Source of the DNA: Lentisphaeria bacterium
GTDB taxonomy: Bacteria; Verrucomicrobiota; Lentisphaeria; Victivallales; UBA1829
NCBI GenBank assembly: GCA_017456805.1
Contig: JAFTIQ010000074.1
Location: forward strand, 6,540 to 70,539
Length of the DNA: 64,000 bases
Reading direction: 5' to 3'
Part shown: piece by piece, positions 52,138 through 61,253 of the stretch
Numbering within the stretch: position 1 is the first letter of the stretch
Layout: each line of letters opens with the position of its first letter
The notes under the pieces: generated by a model
The model's database searches: none
What the model saw: the letters and a program-made list of their open reading frames with translations, nothing else
Told to the model about the DNA's origin: nothing
Made by a program: the position numbers and the translations under genes

Positions 52138-52809
52138 ATGAGCTACACGATCAATTCTCTTCCTGTCGGACACGCGGCTGGAGTCATGCCGACCGAACAG
52201 GAATGGACAAGTGCCAATGTTCTTCAAATCGCCAATTTTCAGGAAAAGAGTTCCGACAGCCGTCCGGAAACCCTTTGCCGTGTTCTTTACGATGCAAACG
52301 GACTTTATCTCCGTTACTCTCTGAAGGACCGCTGGGTCAAATGTGTTGCAAAGAACTATCAGGATTGCGTTTGCAAAGATTCCTGTGTGGAATTCTTTGT
52401 GGAGCCCACCGGAGGAAAAGGTTATTTGAACTTTGAATTCAACGCCTGCGGAGTCATGCTTCTCTATCACGTTGTGGATGCCACCCGGACTGATCACGGA
52501 TTTGCCGACTATCATCCGGTGGATGCGTTTGCAGATGAAGCAGTCAAACGGTATCCCAGCCTGAAAGCAGAAGATGTTGTGGAAGAAATTACCGATCCCT
52601 GCGATTGGGAACTTGCCATGTACATCCCCTTCTCTCTCTTTGAAAAAGAATTCGGTGCAGACGGCATCCCTGCAAAAGGAACTGTCTGGAGAGCCAATTT
52701 CTATACCTGCGCCGATGGAACAAGCCATCCCCGCTGGGCAACCTGGAACCCCATCAAAATCTTCAACTTCCATCAGCCGGAATGTTTCGGGGATATTATT
52801 TTCGGGTGA
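52138..52809 (+). CDS. Cytoplasmic CBM9-like protein (copy 2)
   Basis: This 223-residue protein is the tandem copy of the previous one. Shared blocks include DRWVKC, NYQD, DSCVEFF, GGKGYLNFE, NACGVMLLYHV and EITDPCDWEL. ATG 52138 follows AAGGAG by six bases; a longer frame from 52120 overlaps the previous gene. The copies differ mainly in the middle (residues 105-125) and near the C-terminus, so they may bind related but distinct ligands. Paired cysteines in CxDSC are kept in both. No signal peptide is visible. Confidence 0.75.
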   Translation: MSYTINSLPVGHAAGVMPTEQEWTSANVLQIANFQEKSSDSRPETLCRVLYDANGLYLRYSLKDRWVKCVAKNYQDCVCKDSCVEFFVEPTGGKGYLNFEFNACGVMLLYHVVDATRTDHGFADYHPVDAFADEAVKRYPSLKAEDVVEEITDPCDWELAMYIPFSLFEKEFGADGIPAKGTVWRANFYTCADGTSHPRWATWNPIKIFNFHQPECFGDIIFG

Positions 52810-52812
52810 GAA

Positions 52813-53625
52813 ATGGAAAAAATCCTCATAACGAGTGCAAAAAATCCCCGGTTGAAACGGGTTCTTTCTCTCCGGGAACGGAAGGAAAGAGATAAAGCCG
52901 GCTTGACGGTTCTGGAAGGGTATCGGGAATTGACCCGTGCCCTGGAAGCCGGGATTCATCTGACGGAATGTTGGTTTGCACCGGAATTGTATCTTGGAGA
53001 AAACGAACCTGCGCTGCTGGAAAAAGCTGCGGCGCAGGGAGCGGAACTCTTTGAAACCACCGGTCCCCTGCTTTCCAAGCTCGCCTACCGGGACCGTCCT
53101 GAAGGATTGATCGCTCTGGCAGAAATGCATCATATCGGACTGGAAGATATGCCTGTTGTGGAAAACGGGCTTTATCTGGTTGCGGAAACCATTGAAAAAC
53201 CGGGAAATCTCGGATCCATGCTCCGCAGCGCCGATGCCGTCAACGCTGACGGTGTGATCATTTGCAACCGGCAGACCGATGTTTTGAATCCCAATGTGAT
53301 CCGTGCCAGCACCGGGGCGATTTATTACGTCCCCGTCGCGGAAACCTCCAGCGAAGAGTGCGTGGAATGGCTGCGGAAACACAATATCACATCCATCGCC
53401 GCCAGCCCTCACTCCACGGATGTCTACACGGATTACGACATGACAAAAGGAATCGCCATCGTCGTGGGTGCAGAACAGTACGGGTTGACCGATTACTGGA
53501 TGAACAGCGCAGATGTCAATGTTCAGATCCCCATGCTTGGAAAAATGGACTCCCTGAACGTTGCCACGGCAGCCACCATCCTTCTTTACGAAGCAGCAAG
53601 ACAACGCGGGTTCAAAAAAGGATGA
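52813..53625 (+). CDS. SpoU/TrmH-family RNA 2'-O-methyltransferase
   Basis: This 270-residue protein has an N-terminal substrate-binding domain (ITSAKNPRLKRVLSLRERKE) and the three knot motifs of SPOUT methylases: EKPGNLGSMLRSADA, AIVVGAEQYGLTD and IPMLGKMDSLNVATAATILL. It methylates ribose in rRNA or tRNA; which one is unclear. It starts three bases after the CBM9-like gene and its stop overlaps the miaA start (ATGA), so the two RNA-modification genes are coupled. Confidence 0.9.
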   Translation: MEKILITSAKNPRLKRVLSLRERKERDKAGLTVLEGYRELTRALEAGIHLTECWFAPELYLGENEPALLEKAAAQGAELFETTGPLLSKLAYRDRPEGLIALAEMHHIGLEDMPVVENGLYLVAETIEKPGNLGSMLRSADAVNADGVIICNRQTDVLNPNVIRASTGAIYYVPVAETSSEECVEWLRKHNITSIAASPHSTDVYTDYDMTKGIAIVVGAEQYGLTDYWMNSADVNVQIPMLGKMDSLNVATAATILLYEAARQRGFKKG

Positions 53626-54575
53626 AACTGATCGTTATTACCGGGCCGACCGCCTCCGGAAAAACTGCATTGGCAGTCAAACTTGCAAGAGAATTGAACG
53701 GAGAGATCATCTCCGCAGATTCCCGCCAGGTTTACCGGGGGCTTGATATCGGCTCCGGTAAAGATCTTTCGGAATACGGTTCCGGTGCGGACCGTGTTCC
53801 AGCCCATCTTCTTGATATTGCTGATCCGGCAGAACAGGAACAGTTTTCGCTGGCGGATTTCATGCGGGAAGCCAAAAAAGCAGCGGCGGATATTTCTGCC
53901 CGCGGCAAACTCCCCATTCTTTGCGGCGGGACTGCACTCTATCTTGATGCTCTGATCCGGGGCTATCAGCTTCCCGGCGGGCCGGCTGACAGAGCGTTCC
54001 GGGATTCCGTGAAACATCAATCCGCAGAAGAACTTGCCAAAATGCGTCTGGATCAGAACAACCTGATTCTGGGCGAAGAAAATAATCCCTACCGGAACTC
54101 CCGGAAACTGGAAATTCAATCGTCCCGTCAGACAGCTGCCGATTCCGGCGGACCGATCCCTGATGCGGAATACCTTGTCATCGGCGCATACCGTCCACGC
54201 ACCGAGATCCGGATGCGGATCGAAAAACGGCTGGATGAACGGCTGGAACAGGGAATGATGGAGGAAATCCGTTCTCTTCATGAATCCGGTGTTTCCTGGG
54301 AACGGATGGAAGCGTTCGGACTGGAATACCGGGAACTTTCTGCGGTTTATTCCAAAGGGATCCCATTGCAGGAAGCCAGAGATTCTCTTCTGATCAAGAT
54401 CCGGCAGTTTGCGAAACGGCAGGATACCTGGTTCCGGAAAATGGAACGGGAAGGCTTGCCCATTTATTGGATCCCGCCCGAAGAAATTCGGAAAGCGGAA
54501 GACCTTTGCAGAAAATTTCTTTCCGGAGAAAAATTGCCTCCGCCGGAATTCCGGCTGGAACCAAATCAAAGATAA
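53622..54575 (+). CDS. miaA: tRNA dimethylallyltransferase
   Basis: This 317-residue enzyme adds a dimethylallyl group to A37 of tRNAs that read UNN codons. Motifs are the P-loop ITGPTASGKTALA, ISADSRQVYRGLDIGSGKD, GGTALYLDALIRG and LEYRE near the C-terminus. ATG 53622 overlaps the previous stop; longer frames upstream lie in the methylase gene. The DIGSGKDLSEYG stretch is longer than in E. coli MiaA but fits the wider family. Confidence 0.93.
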   Translation: MKLIVITGPTASGKTALAVKLARELNGEIISADSRQVYRGLDIGSGKDLSEYGSGADRVPAHLLDIADPAEQEQFSLADFMREAKKAAADISARGKLPILCGGTALYLDALIRGYQLPGGPADRAFRDSVKHQSAEELAKMRLDQNNLILGEENNPYRNSRKLEIQSSRQTAADSGGPIPDAEYLVIGAYRPRTEIRMRIEKRLDERLEQGMMEEIRSLHESGVSWERMEAFGLEYRELSAVYSKGIPLQEARDSLLIKIRQFAKRQDTWFRKMEREGLPIYWIPPEEIRKAEDLCRKFLSGEKLPPPEFRLEPNQR

Positions 54576-54611
54576 CTCTGTCCAACCTTTTTACAACAAG
54601 GAGGTTGCATT

Positions 54612-54875
54612 ATGAATGAACTGAAAGTCTACTACTGGTCCGTCTGCCCCCATTGCAGAGCCGCAATGGAATGGCTCAAACAAAAAGGAATCCCGTTCGA
54701 TGCCATTGACATTGAAAAAGCCCCGACTGAGCTGGTGGATGAAATCATCCGGATCAACGGCGGTGACGATTGGGTCGTTCCGACCATGGAGTACAAGGGG
54801 AAGTGGCGTCCCGGCGAAGTGTTCAATCCGAACCGTCTGGAAGCCGATATGAAGGCTTGGGGCCTGCTGAAATAA
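54612..54875 (+). CDS. Glutaredoxin
   Basis: This 87-residue protein has the thioredoxin fold with the redox motif CPHC in YYWSVCPHCRAAMEWL and a VVPTME-like cis-Pro region. CPHC resembles the DsbA-type motif rather than the CPYC of classical glutaredoxin, so it could reduce or isomerise disulfides. AAGGAGG precedes the ATG. Its stop directly abuts the end of the convergent helicase gene, with no room for a terminator. Confidence 0.85.
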   Translation: MNELKVYYWSVCPHCRAAMEWLKQKGIPFDAIDIEKAPTELVDEIIRINGGDDWVVPTMEYKGKWRPGEVFNPNRLEADMKAWGLLK

Positions 54876-56978
54876 TCAGTTGAAATATTCACAGGGACAG
54901 TAGGGAATCGATCTGAGAAACCGCTGACCGTAAGCCTTTGTCACGATCCGCCGGTCCAGAATCACAATAATCCCGCTGTCACTTTTGCTCCGGATCAAAC
55001 GTCCCACCCCCTGACGGAATTTCAGAACAGCATCCGGAATGGAATACTCCTCAAAGGGATGTCCGCCCCGCGCCTTGATCACTTCCAGCCGTGCTTCGAT
55101 CAGCGGATGAGTCGGAACCGCAAACGGCAATTTTGTAATGATCACATTGGAAAGAGCCTCCCCCGGCACATCCACGCCGGTCCAGAAACTGGAGGCTCCG
55201 AAAATCACTGCCGGCTGCGCATTTTTGAATTCATCCAGCATCGCTGTTCTGGAAACAGATTCTCCATGAACAAGCATTTTGATCCCGAGAGAGTTGATCC
55301 GGTTCATCAGAGCATCGGCACAGAATTTCAGCATATTGAAACTGGTAAATAAAACAAACGCCCTGCCCTGAGTAAATTTCAGAAAATGATAGATCCTGTG
55401 ACAAGCCTCCTGAATGAAGTTATCTTCATTGGGCTGAGGCATCTCTTTATGGGGCAAAAACAGTTTCACCTGCTTTTCATATTGAAAGGGAGTATCCAGC
55501 ACGAAACCGCTGCCCTTGCTGAATCCGGTCCGGCGGAAATAATAATCCAGCGAACCGTTCACGGCAAGAGTCGCACTGGTCAGGATCACCGGTTTTCCGG
55601 TTGAAAACAGGGTTCGCCGGAGAATGGACGGAATATCAAGGGGAGCCGCCGCAAGTTCGGTTGCAGGCGTGGACGCCAGCCCGGCAGGCTGACGCCCCTC
55701 GGTCCAGTACACATGATTTTCATATTCCATTCTGACGAATCCTTCGATTTCGGAACGCAGGATCTCGCAGCGGTCAAGCATGGAGGAAAGCTCCATCCGG
55801 TAATCCGTATCATCCTGATCTGCAATAAAATCTTTCAATTTTTCCGAAAGTCCTGCCAGAGCGGGAGAAAGAGGATCCGGATATTTATTCGCCTTCAGAA
55901 TACGGAATGTATTTTCTTTGGTATCGGAAACCAGATCATAATAGGTTTCAAAAAATTTCTCTGCGGCATCCATGGTATTGGCAACGGAAGCGCGGATCGC
56001 CATTGCACTTTCGCCGGGTTTCGTAAGCAAGCCCTTCCCGCTGGATGGATTGAAAAGCCGATTCAGGAAATGACGGACCCCGCCGGAGGTCACAGAGTGC
56101 CCCAGATGATTTGCCGCAGAATCTTCCAGTGTATGCGCTTCATCGAAAACGACTGCGCAATAATTGGGCAGCGGGGTATTTTCCAGTTCTTCCAGAGCCC
56201 GCATTTTCAAATCGACAAAGAAAAGAGCATGATTTGCCACCACGATATCCGCTTTATCCCATGATTTCCGGGCATTCCAGTAAAAGCAGCGGCGGAACAT
56301 CTTACAGGCGGGCCCCCGGCAATTTCCTGCCTCGGAACAGACGGCTGACCATAATTCATTGGAGACGTGAAAATTCAGATCGAACCGGGAACCGTCTTCG
56401 GTTTTTTCTGCCCAATGAGCGATTTTCATCAAATCTTCGCCCTGCCCCTGGGGCACATAAAAGCTGTCGCGGCCGCCGCCCATTGCCATATTGAGCCGGC
56501 GACGGCAAAGATAATGCGCCCGCCCTTTTGCCAGAACATAGGTAAACTCTTTTCCCATCAGTTTATGAAGCAGCGGAAGATCCTTATAAACAAGCTGTTC
56601 CTGCAAATTGATGGTTTCTGTCGTAATGATCACGGGTTTATGACAGGAAAGAGCCATGTGGATCGCGGGGACCAGGTAGGCAAAACTTTTTCCGATCCCC
56701 GTAGGAGCTTCCACACAAAGATTCTCGCCAGCCTCAAAAGATTTGGCAATTTCCACCGCCATTTCTGTCTGCTGCGGACGCTGCTCATAGGGTCTGCCGC
56801 CATGCTCCGCGGCTTTCTTGAGAGGGCTTTCTTCCGAAAAGAAAAATTCCGTTTCAGCGGTACAATGCGGCATAGAACCTTTCGGCGGAGCGGATGCCTG
56901 AATCTCTTCTTCCAGATTCTGCTGATCCTCCAATGTTTCCGGATCATGTTCTTCTGCAAATTCCGATAATGTAACCAT
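54876..56978 (-). CDS. DinG/XPD-type iron-sulfur DNA helicase
   Basis: This 700-residue protein is a superfamily 2 helicase of the XPD/DinG/YoaA group. Walker A is EAPTGIGKS, the DEAH box is VVFDEAHTLED, and late motifs are GASSFWTGVDVPGE and VGRLIRSKSDSGII. Four cysteines in CSEAGNCRGPACKMFRRC form the expected Fe-S site. The first 60 residues are acidic and low in complexity. It acts in DNA repair or recombination. It has its own promoter upstream, in a 312-base gap shared with the TPR gene. It is convergent to glutaredoxin with no gap. Confidence 0.92.
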   Translation of the reverse strand: MVTLSEFAEEHDPETLEDQQNLEEEIQASAPPKGSMPHCTAETEFFFSEESPLKKAAEHGGRPYEQRPQQTEMAVEIAKSFEAGENLCVEAPTGIGKSFAYLVPAIHMALSCHKPVIITTETINLQEQLVYKDLPLLHKLMGKEFTYVLAKGRAHYLCRRRLNMAMGGGRDSFYVPQGQGEDLMKIAHWAEKTEDGSRFDLNFHVSNELWSAVCSEAGNCRGPACKMFRRCFYWNARKSWDKADIVVANHALFFVDLKMRALEELENTPLPNYCAVVFDEAHTLEDSAANHLGHSVTSGGVRHFLNRLFNPSSGKGLLTKPGESAMAIRASVANTMDAAEKFFETYYDLVSDTKENTFRILKANKYPDPLSPALAGLSEKLKDFIADQDDTDYRMELSSMLDRCEILRSEIEGFVRMEYENHVYWTEGRQPAGLASTPATELAAAPLDIPSILRRTLFSTGKPVILTSATLAVNGSLDYYFRRTGFSKGSGFVLDTPFQYEKQVKLFLPHKEMPQPNEDNFIQEACHRIYHFLKFTQGRAFVLFTSFNMLKFCADALMNRINSLGIKMLVHGESVSRTAMLDEFKNAQPAVIFGASSFWTGVDVPGEALSNVIITKLPFAVPTHPLIEARLEVIKARGGHPFEEYSIPDAVLKFRQGVGRLIRSKSDSGIIVILDRRIVTKAYGQRFLRSIPYCPCEYFN

Positions 56979-57008
56979 ACTGACTCTTTCTTCTTAAACG
57001 ACGTGGTG

Positions 57009-57036
57009 AATATAGCATTCTTTTTGAAAATTTCAA
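57009..57036 (-). promoter_or_regulatory. Promoter of the Fe-S helicase gene
   Basis: On the minus strand TTGAAA (57031-57036), 16 bases, and TATATT (57009-57014), 31 bases before the start codon. Confidence 0.65.
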
Positions 57037-57213
57037 AGCCGTATCTCTGTGTTGTATAAAAAAACTTTACCGGGACCTCTGTTCTTGAGATCCATCGTGT
57101 TTTCCGTTCCATTTTTCTGGAGGGCTTTTCAGAAAACAGAAAAAATATAAGCATAGAATAAGATATCATACGCAGGAAATCAAAGAAAAAATGTATTTTC
57201 TGCAAGAGATCAC

Positions 57214-57241
57214 TTGATTTCCTTTATATTTATGATATAGT
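57214..57241 (+). promoter_or_regulatory. Promoter of the TPR-protein gene
   Basis: TTGATT (57214-57219), 16 bases, and TATAGT (57236-57241), about 50 bases before the start codon. Confidence 0.55.
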
Positions 57242-57290
57242 TATGGTGATTTATTGTGTAAAAAAAAAAGCCATAACAGGAGAATCAGAT

Positions 57291-58697
57291 ATGGCAATTG
57301 AAAAGAAAACAGTGGCGGAAGTTTCTGCCGGTGCCCGTAATGTGTATCAGAAAGCGGCATCCGTATTTGCAAAAAACAGTGTTGAATATGCTATCGAACT
57401 TTTGAAAAGCGTTGTTCAGAAAGAACCCGGTTTTATGGAAGCACGGACAATGCTTCGTGATGCAGAACGCAGATATTCCGGCAGTTTGAGCGCAATCGCA
57501 AAAATCCTCGCAAGCTTCAAACAGCTCCCCTGGGTCATCAAGGGCCGCTCCTGTCTGAAGAAAAATCCCGAACAGGCTCTTGCTTTTGCAGAAGAAGCTC
57601 TCGCAATGAATTTCCTCGCCCGCGGCCCTCTGATGCTCCTTGTGGATGCAGGAAAAGCATGTGAAGCGCCCTTTATCCAGATGGAAGGTCTGGAAGGAAT
57701 CGTGGAAATGGATGATCAGAACGAAGCCAATATGAAAATGCTGGCAGAAGTTTATGAGTCAAACGGCGAAGGATCCAAGGTTCTCCGGATCCGTCAGATG
57801 ATCGCGGCAAAACATCCGGATTCTCTGGAAGCTCAGGCAAATCTCCGTGCAGCAGCGGCATTGGCATCCATGGAACAGAATAAGAACAACGCCAAAGGAA
57901 ATGACCGCGGCGGAATGTATAAGAAATCTGATGCAACCTCTGATCTGCTCCGTGACGACAGAATCGTCCGTTCGGAAGAAGATATCCGCAAGATGATCGA
58001 ATATTACGAAGGTTTGATTGCCAACGGAGATACCTCTATTGATAACCGCCGCAAACTTGCTGAATTTTATCAGCGTGTTTCTGAATATCAGAAGACGATC
58101 GACACCTACAACTGGATCGTGGAACGTTTGGGAACCCTTGACCCGAACATCGATAAAGCAATTGAATTCTGTACCATTCAGCTGAAGAAACAGAATATCG
58201 AACAGATGAAGGCAGCCGGTGCCGCACAGGAAGATATCGATGCCGCCGAAGCAGAAATCAATGCCTACCGTCTGGAACGCGCAGAAGACCGTATCCGCAC
58301 CTATCCCAACGATACGCTTATCCGTTATGAAGCTGCTATTGTGTACTGGGATCTCGGCAATGTGGAAAAGGCTCTGGAACAGTTCCAGCTCGCTCAGAAG
58401 AACCCCCACAAACGTCTGGCGGCAATTGCATATCTCGGACGCTGCTTTGCTGCGAAGGAACAGTATGACATGGCTGTGGAACAGTTGGAAAAAGCGGTCA
58501 AGGAAATGCCTGCAATGGACGATCTCAAGATGGAAACCGTTTACCATCTCGGGATTACATACGACCTGATCGGCGAATCCGACAAAGCGCTCGCCTGCTT
58601 CAAGGATATCTACTCTGTCAACGTTGGTTATGAAGACGTCGGCAAGAGAATCGACAACTACTATGCGAAAAAGCGGGCAGAAAGACAGAACGCCTGA
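57291..58697 (+). CDS. Tetratricopeptide-repeat protein
   Basis: This 468-residue all-helical protein has TPR-like repeats, clearest at the C-terminus: ALEQFQLAQKNPHKRLAAIA, YLGRCFAAKEQYDMAVEQLE and GESDKALACFKDIYSVN. The N-terminal part also has helical pairs (VEYAIELLKSVVQKEPGFME). It has no signal peptide or membrane helix. TPR proteins act as scaffolds, and no partner can be named. I chose ATG 57291, after CAGGAG at eight bases. Start codons before it lie next to the promoter. It is a single-gene transcript ended by a strong terminator. Confidence 0.85.
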   Translation: MAIEKKTVAEVSAGARNVYQKAASVFAKNSVEYAIELLKSVVQKEPGFMEARTMLRDAERRYSGSLSAIAKILASFKQLPWVIKGRSCLKKNPEQALAFAEEALAMNFLARGPLMLLVDAGKACEAPFIQMEGLEGIVEMDDQNEANMKMLAEVYESNGEGSKVLRIRQMIAAKHPDSLEAQANLRAAAALASMEQNKNNAKGNDRGGMYKKSDATSDLLRDDRIVRSEEDIRKMIEYYEGLIANGDTSIDNRRKLAEFYQRVSEYQKTIDTYNWIVERLGTLDPNIDKAIEFCTIQLKKQNIEQMKAAGAAQEDIDAAEAEINAYRLERAEDRIRTYPNDTLIRYEAAIVYWDLGNVEKALEQFQLAQKNPHKRLAAIAYLGRCFAAKEQYDMAVEQLEKAVKEMPAMDDLKMETVYHLGITYDLIGESDKALACFKDIYSVNVGYEDVGKRIDNYYAKKRAERQNA

Positions 58698-58715
58698 TCT
58701 TTTCCGGAAATTTTT

Positions 58716-58751
58716 ATCCCTCAAAGATATATCTTTGGGGGATTTTTTTTT
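58716..58751 (+). terminator. Rho-independent terminator after the TPR gene
   Basis: A 12-base stem (ATCCCTCAAAGA with TCTTTGGGGGAT, one G-U), a four-base loop and nine T residues. Confidence 0.9.
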
Positions 58752-58834
58752 GTTCTGAATTCAAAACCCAAGCTGTCAAGCCCCTTTTCTGAAAAATGTT
58801 AAAAAAAGAGTCCGATTTTTTTTCAAAAACCTCC

Positions 58835-58863
58835 TTGCTTTTCCGGAGAATAAGACTTATATT
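58835..58863 (+). promoter_or_regulatory. Promoter of nrdJ
   Basis: TTGCTT (58835-58840), 17 bases, and TATATT (58858-58863), about 64 bases before the start codon. No cobalamin-riboswitch-like structure was seen in the leader. Confidence 0.5.
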
Positions 58864-58926
58864 GACGGACATGAAGCAATAAAATTTTTTTTCATATCAA
58901 AACTTTTAAACCGAAGGAAAGGCGAA

Positions 58927-61230
58927 ATGGGCGAACGTCAGATTTACGACATTGCGGGTGAGATTTGGAACAGGAAATACAAATATCATGGCTCGGCAGA
59001 AATTCCGGCAGATATCACCCCCGATGACAGCTTCCGCCGCGTAGCTAAAGCAGCGGCTTCCAAAGAAGCTAACAAAACTTACTGGGAAGAAAAATTCTAT
59101 GAAGCGATGAAGGATTATAAATTCCTTCCCGGCGGCAGAATTATTGCAAACGCCGGTACCTCCCGTTCTGAAGTTACGATGTTCAACTGTTTCGTTATGA
59201 ACAAAATTCCGGATTCCATCGAAGGGATCTTTGAAACAGTCAAAGAGTCTGCTCTCACTCAGAAACAGGGCGGAGGTGTCGGATTCGACTTCTCTACCAT
59301 CCGTCCCAAAGGCAATTCCATCAAGGGATGCGAAGCCGCAGCTTCCGGCCCCCTCAGCTTCATGCAGGTTCTCGATTCCACATGCCGTACCATCATGAGT
59401 GCCGGACAGCGCCGGGGAGCTCAGATGGGGATCATGCGCTGCGACCATCCCGATATCGAAGAATTCATTACCGCAAAACGGGAAAATGCCCAGCTTCAGA
59501 TGTTCAACCTTTCTGTTGCAATCTCCGATGACTTCCTGAAAGCAGTCCGGGAAGGTGCTGACTGGCAGCTGAAATTTGACGGCAAAGTTTACAAGACGAT
59601 CAAGGCTCAGGATCTGTGGGAACTGATCATGAAGTCCACCTACAACTTCGCAGAACCCGGATTCATTCTTTTTGACCGGATCAACCGGATGAACAACCTC
59701 TGGTATTGCGAAGATATCCGCGCAACCAACCCCTGCGGAGAACAGCCCCTTCCGCCCTACGGAGCTTGTCTCCTCGGATCCGTCAACCTGACCCGTTTCG
59801 TGAAAAATCCCTTTGAAGATAACGCTGAAGTTGATTTCGACCTTCTCAAAGAAGTCGTTACCACCGCAGTCCGTCTGCTGGACAACGTGATCGATATCAG
59901 CCGTTATCCGCTGGAAGCCCAGAAGAAGGAAGCTATGTCAAAGCGCCGTATGGGAATCGGTATCACCGGTCTTGCCGACATGTTCCTCTTCCTGAAGATC
60001 CGCTACGGCTCCGATGAATCCATCGAACTCGCCCGGAAAATCATGCGGACGATCACACACGCTGCTTACCGTTCCAGCATTGAGCTCGGAAAAGAAAAAG
60101 GCGTGTTCAAAATGTTCGACGCAGAAAAATATTGCGAAGGCAATTTCATTAAAACTCTGCCCGAAGATATCCGCGAAGATATCCGGAAATATGGTCTCCG
60201 CAACTCTCACCTTACCAGTATCGCACCCACCGGAACCATCAGTCTCCTCGCAGGAAACGTCTCCAGCGGACTGGAACCGGTCTTCGCATTCAGCTACACC
60301 CGGAAAGTCCGGAACGGTACAGATGCAGACGGCATTTCCGAATTTGATGTGGCTGACTACGCCTATGCTGAGTACATCCGCAAATTCAAAGATCATGAAA
60401 CTTTGCCGGATTACTTCGTGGAAAGCTCCGCTGTCTCTGCAGATGAACACCTCAATATCCAGGCTGCCCTCCAGGAATTTGTTGACAGTTCCATTTCCAA
60501 AACCATCAACATTCCTGCCGATTATCCCTATGAAGACTTCAAGCAGATCTATATGAAGGCTGCGGAAAAAGGTCTCAAAGGATGCACCACCTTCCGTCCT
60601 TCCGAATTCTTCTCCGGCGTTCTCGTGAAAAAGGACGAAAAGAAAGAAGAGAAGAAAGAAGAAAAGCCGGCAGAAGTCCAGAAAGTGGAAACTGTCATTG
60701 TCCGGCCCACCCCCATGCGCCGTCCCAAAGAACTGGAAGGTACGACCTACAAGATCAAAACTCCGCTTGCCGCTGACGCACTCTACGTCACCATCAACGA
60801 CGTTGTGGAAGAAGACGGCCGCCGCCATCCCTACGAAGTGTTCATCAACACCAAGAACCTTCAGTATTTCAGCTGGATCGTTGCAATGACCCGCCTGATC
60901 TCCGCTGTGTTCCGTCATGACCCCGCTCCTATCTTCCTTGTGGAAGAATTGAAGAGCATCTATGACCCCAATGGCGGATATTTCAGCGAAGGTACTTACA
61001 TCCCCAGTCTTGCGGCTGATATCGGACGCACCATTGAACGGCACCTTGCCAAGATCGGAATCATCCACGGACAGAAACCTGCTCATGCAGCTCCTGCCCC
61101 CGCAGAAAAGAAAGATTCCTCCCAGAAAGAAAACAATATGCTGATCTGCCCTCAGTGCAATGAAAAGAAACTTGTCATGCAGGAAAACTGTATGAAGTGT
61201 CTGAGCTGCGGCTACGGGAAATGCTCCTGA
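58927..61230 (+). CDS. nrdJ: Adenosylcobalamin-dependent ribonucleotide reductase (class II)
   Basis: This 767-residue enzyme makes deoxyribonucleotides using adenosylcobalamin. Key residues are Cys88 in MFNCFVMN and Cys270 in ATNPCGEQPL (radical site). SIAPTGTISLLAGNVSSGLE closes the barrel. A charged linker, about residues 577-590, is rich in Lys and Glu (KKDEKKEEKKEEK). A TSCPD-like domain follows (LYVTINDVVEEDGRRHPYEV), and the end is a four-Cys zinc-ribbon-like tail (ICPQCNE and KCLSCGYGKC). The TSCPD-like domain and tail mark the vitamin B12-dependent type. GAAGGAAAGG precedes the ATG. It leads a short row of genes to mraY and fumC. Confidence 0.96.
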   Translation: MGERQIYDIAGEIWNRKYKYHGSAEIPADITPDDSFRRVAKAAASKEANKTYWEEKFYEAMKDYKFLPGGRIIANAGTSRSEVTMFNCFVMNKIPDSIEGIFETVKESALTQKQGGGVGFDFSTIRPKGNSIKGCEAAASGPLSFMQVLDSTCRTIMSAGQRRGAQMGIMRCDHPDIEEFITAKRENAQLQMFNLSVAISDDFLKAVREGADWQLKFDGKVYKTIKAQDLWELIMKSTYNFAEPGFILFDRINRMNNLWYCEDIRATNPCGEQPLPPYGACLLGSVNLTRFVKNPFEDNAEVDFDLLKEVVTTAVRLLDNVIDISRYPLEAQKKEAMSKRRMGIGITGLADMFLFLKIRYGSDESIELARKIMRTITHAAYRSSIELGKEKGVFKMFDAEKYCEGNFIKTLPEDIREDIRKYGLRNSHLTSIAPTGTISLLAGNVSSGLEPVFAFSYTRKVRNGTDADGISEFDVADYAYAEYIRKFKDHETLPDYFVESSAVSADEHLNIQAALQEFVDSSISKTINIPADYPYEDFKQIYMKAAEKGLKGCTTFRPSEFFSGVLVKKDEKKEEKKEEKPAEVQKVETVIVRPTPMRRPKELEGTTYKIKTPLAADALYVTINDVVEEDGRRHPYEVFINTKNLQYFSWIVAMTRLISAVFRHDPAPIFLVEELKSIYDPNGGYFSEGTYIPSLAADIGRTIERHLAKIGIIHGQKPAHAAPAPAEKKDSSQKENNMLICPQCNEKKLVMQENCMKCLSCGYGKCS

Positions 61231-61253
61231 TCGTTTGCCGGAGTTGATGCATT

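Larger units (their letters stand above)
56979..57290. other. 312-base divergent intergenic region
   Basis: There is no gene in this gap. It holds the minus promoter of the helicase gene (57009-57036) and the plus promoter of the TPR gene (57214-57241). The middle, about 57060-57180, is A/T-rich and shows no clear repeat or structured RNA. Confidence 0.6.

Noticed and set aside
58760..58926. Possible cobalamin riboswitch before nrdJ
   Set aside because: No B12-box-like sequence or multi-stem structure is visible, and the mapped promoter leaves only about 60 bases of leader.
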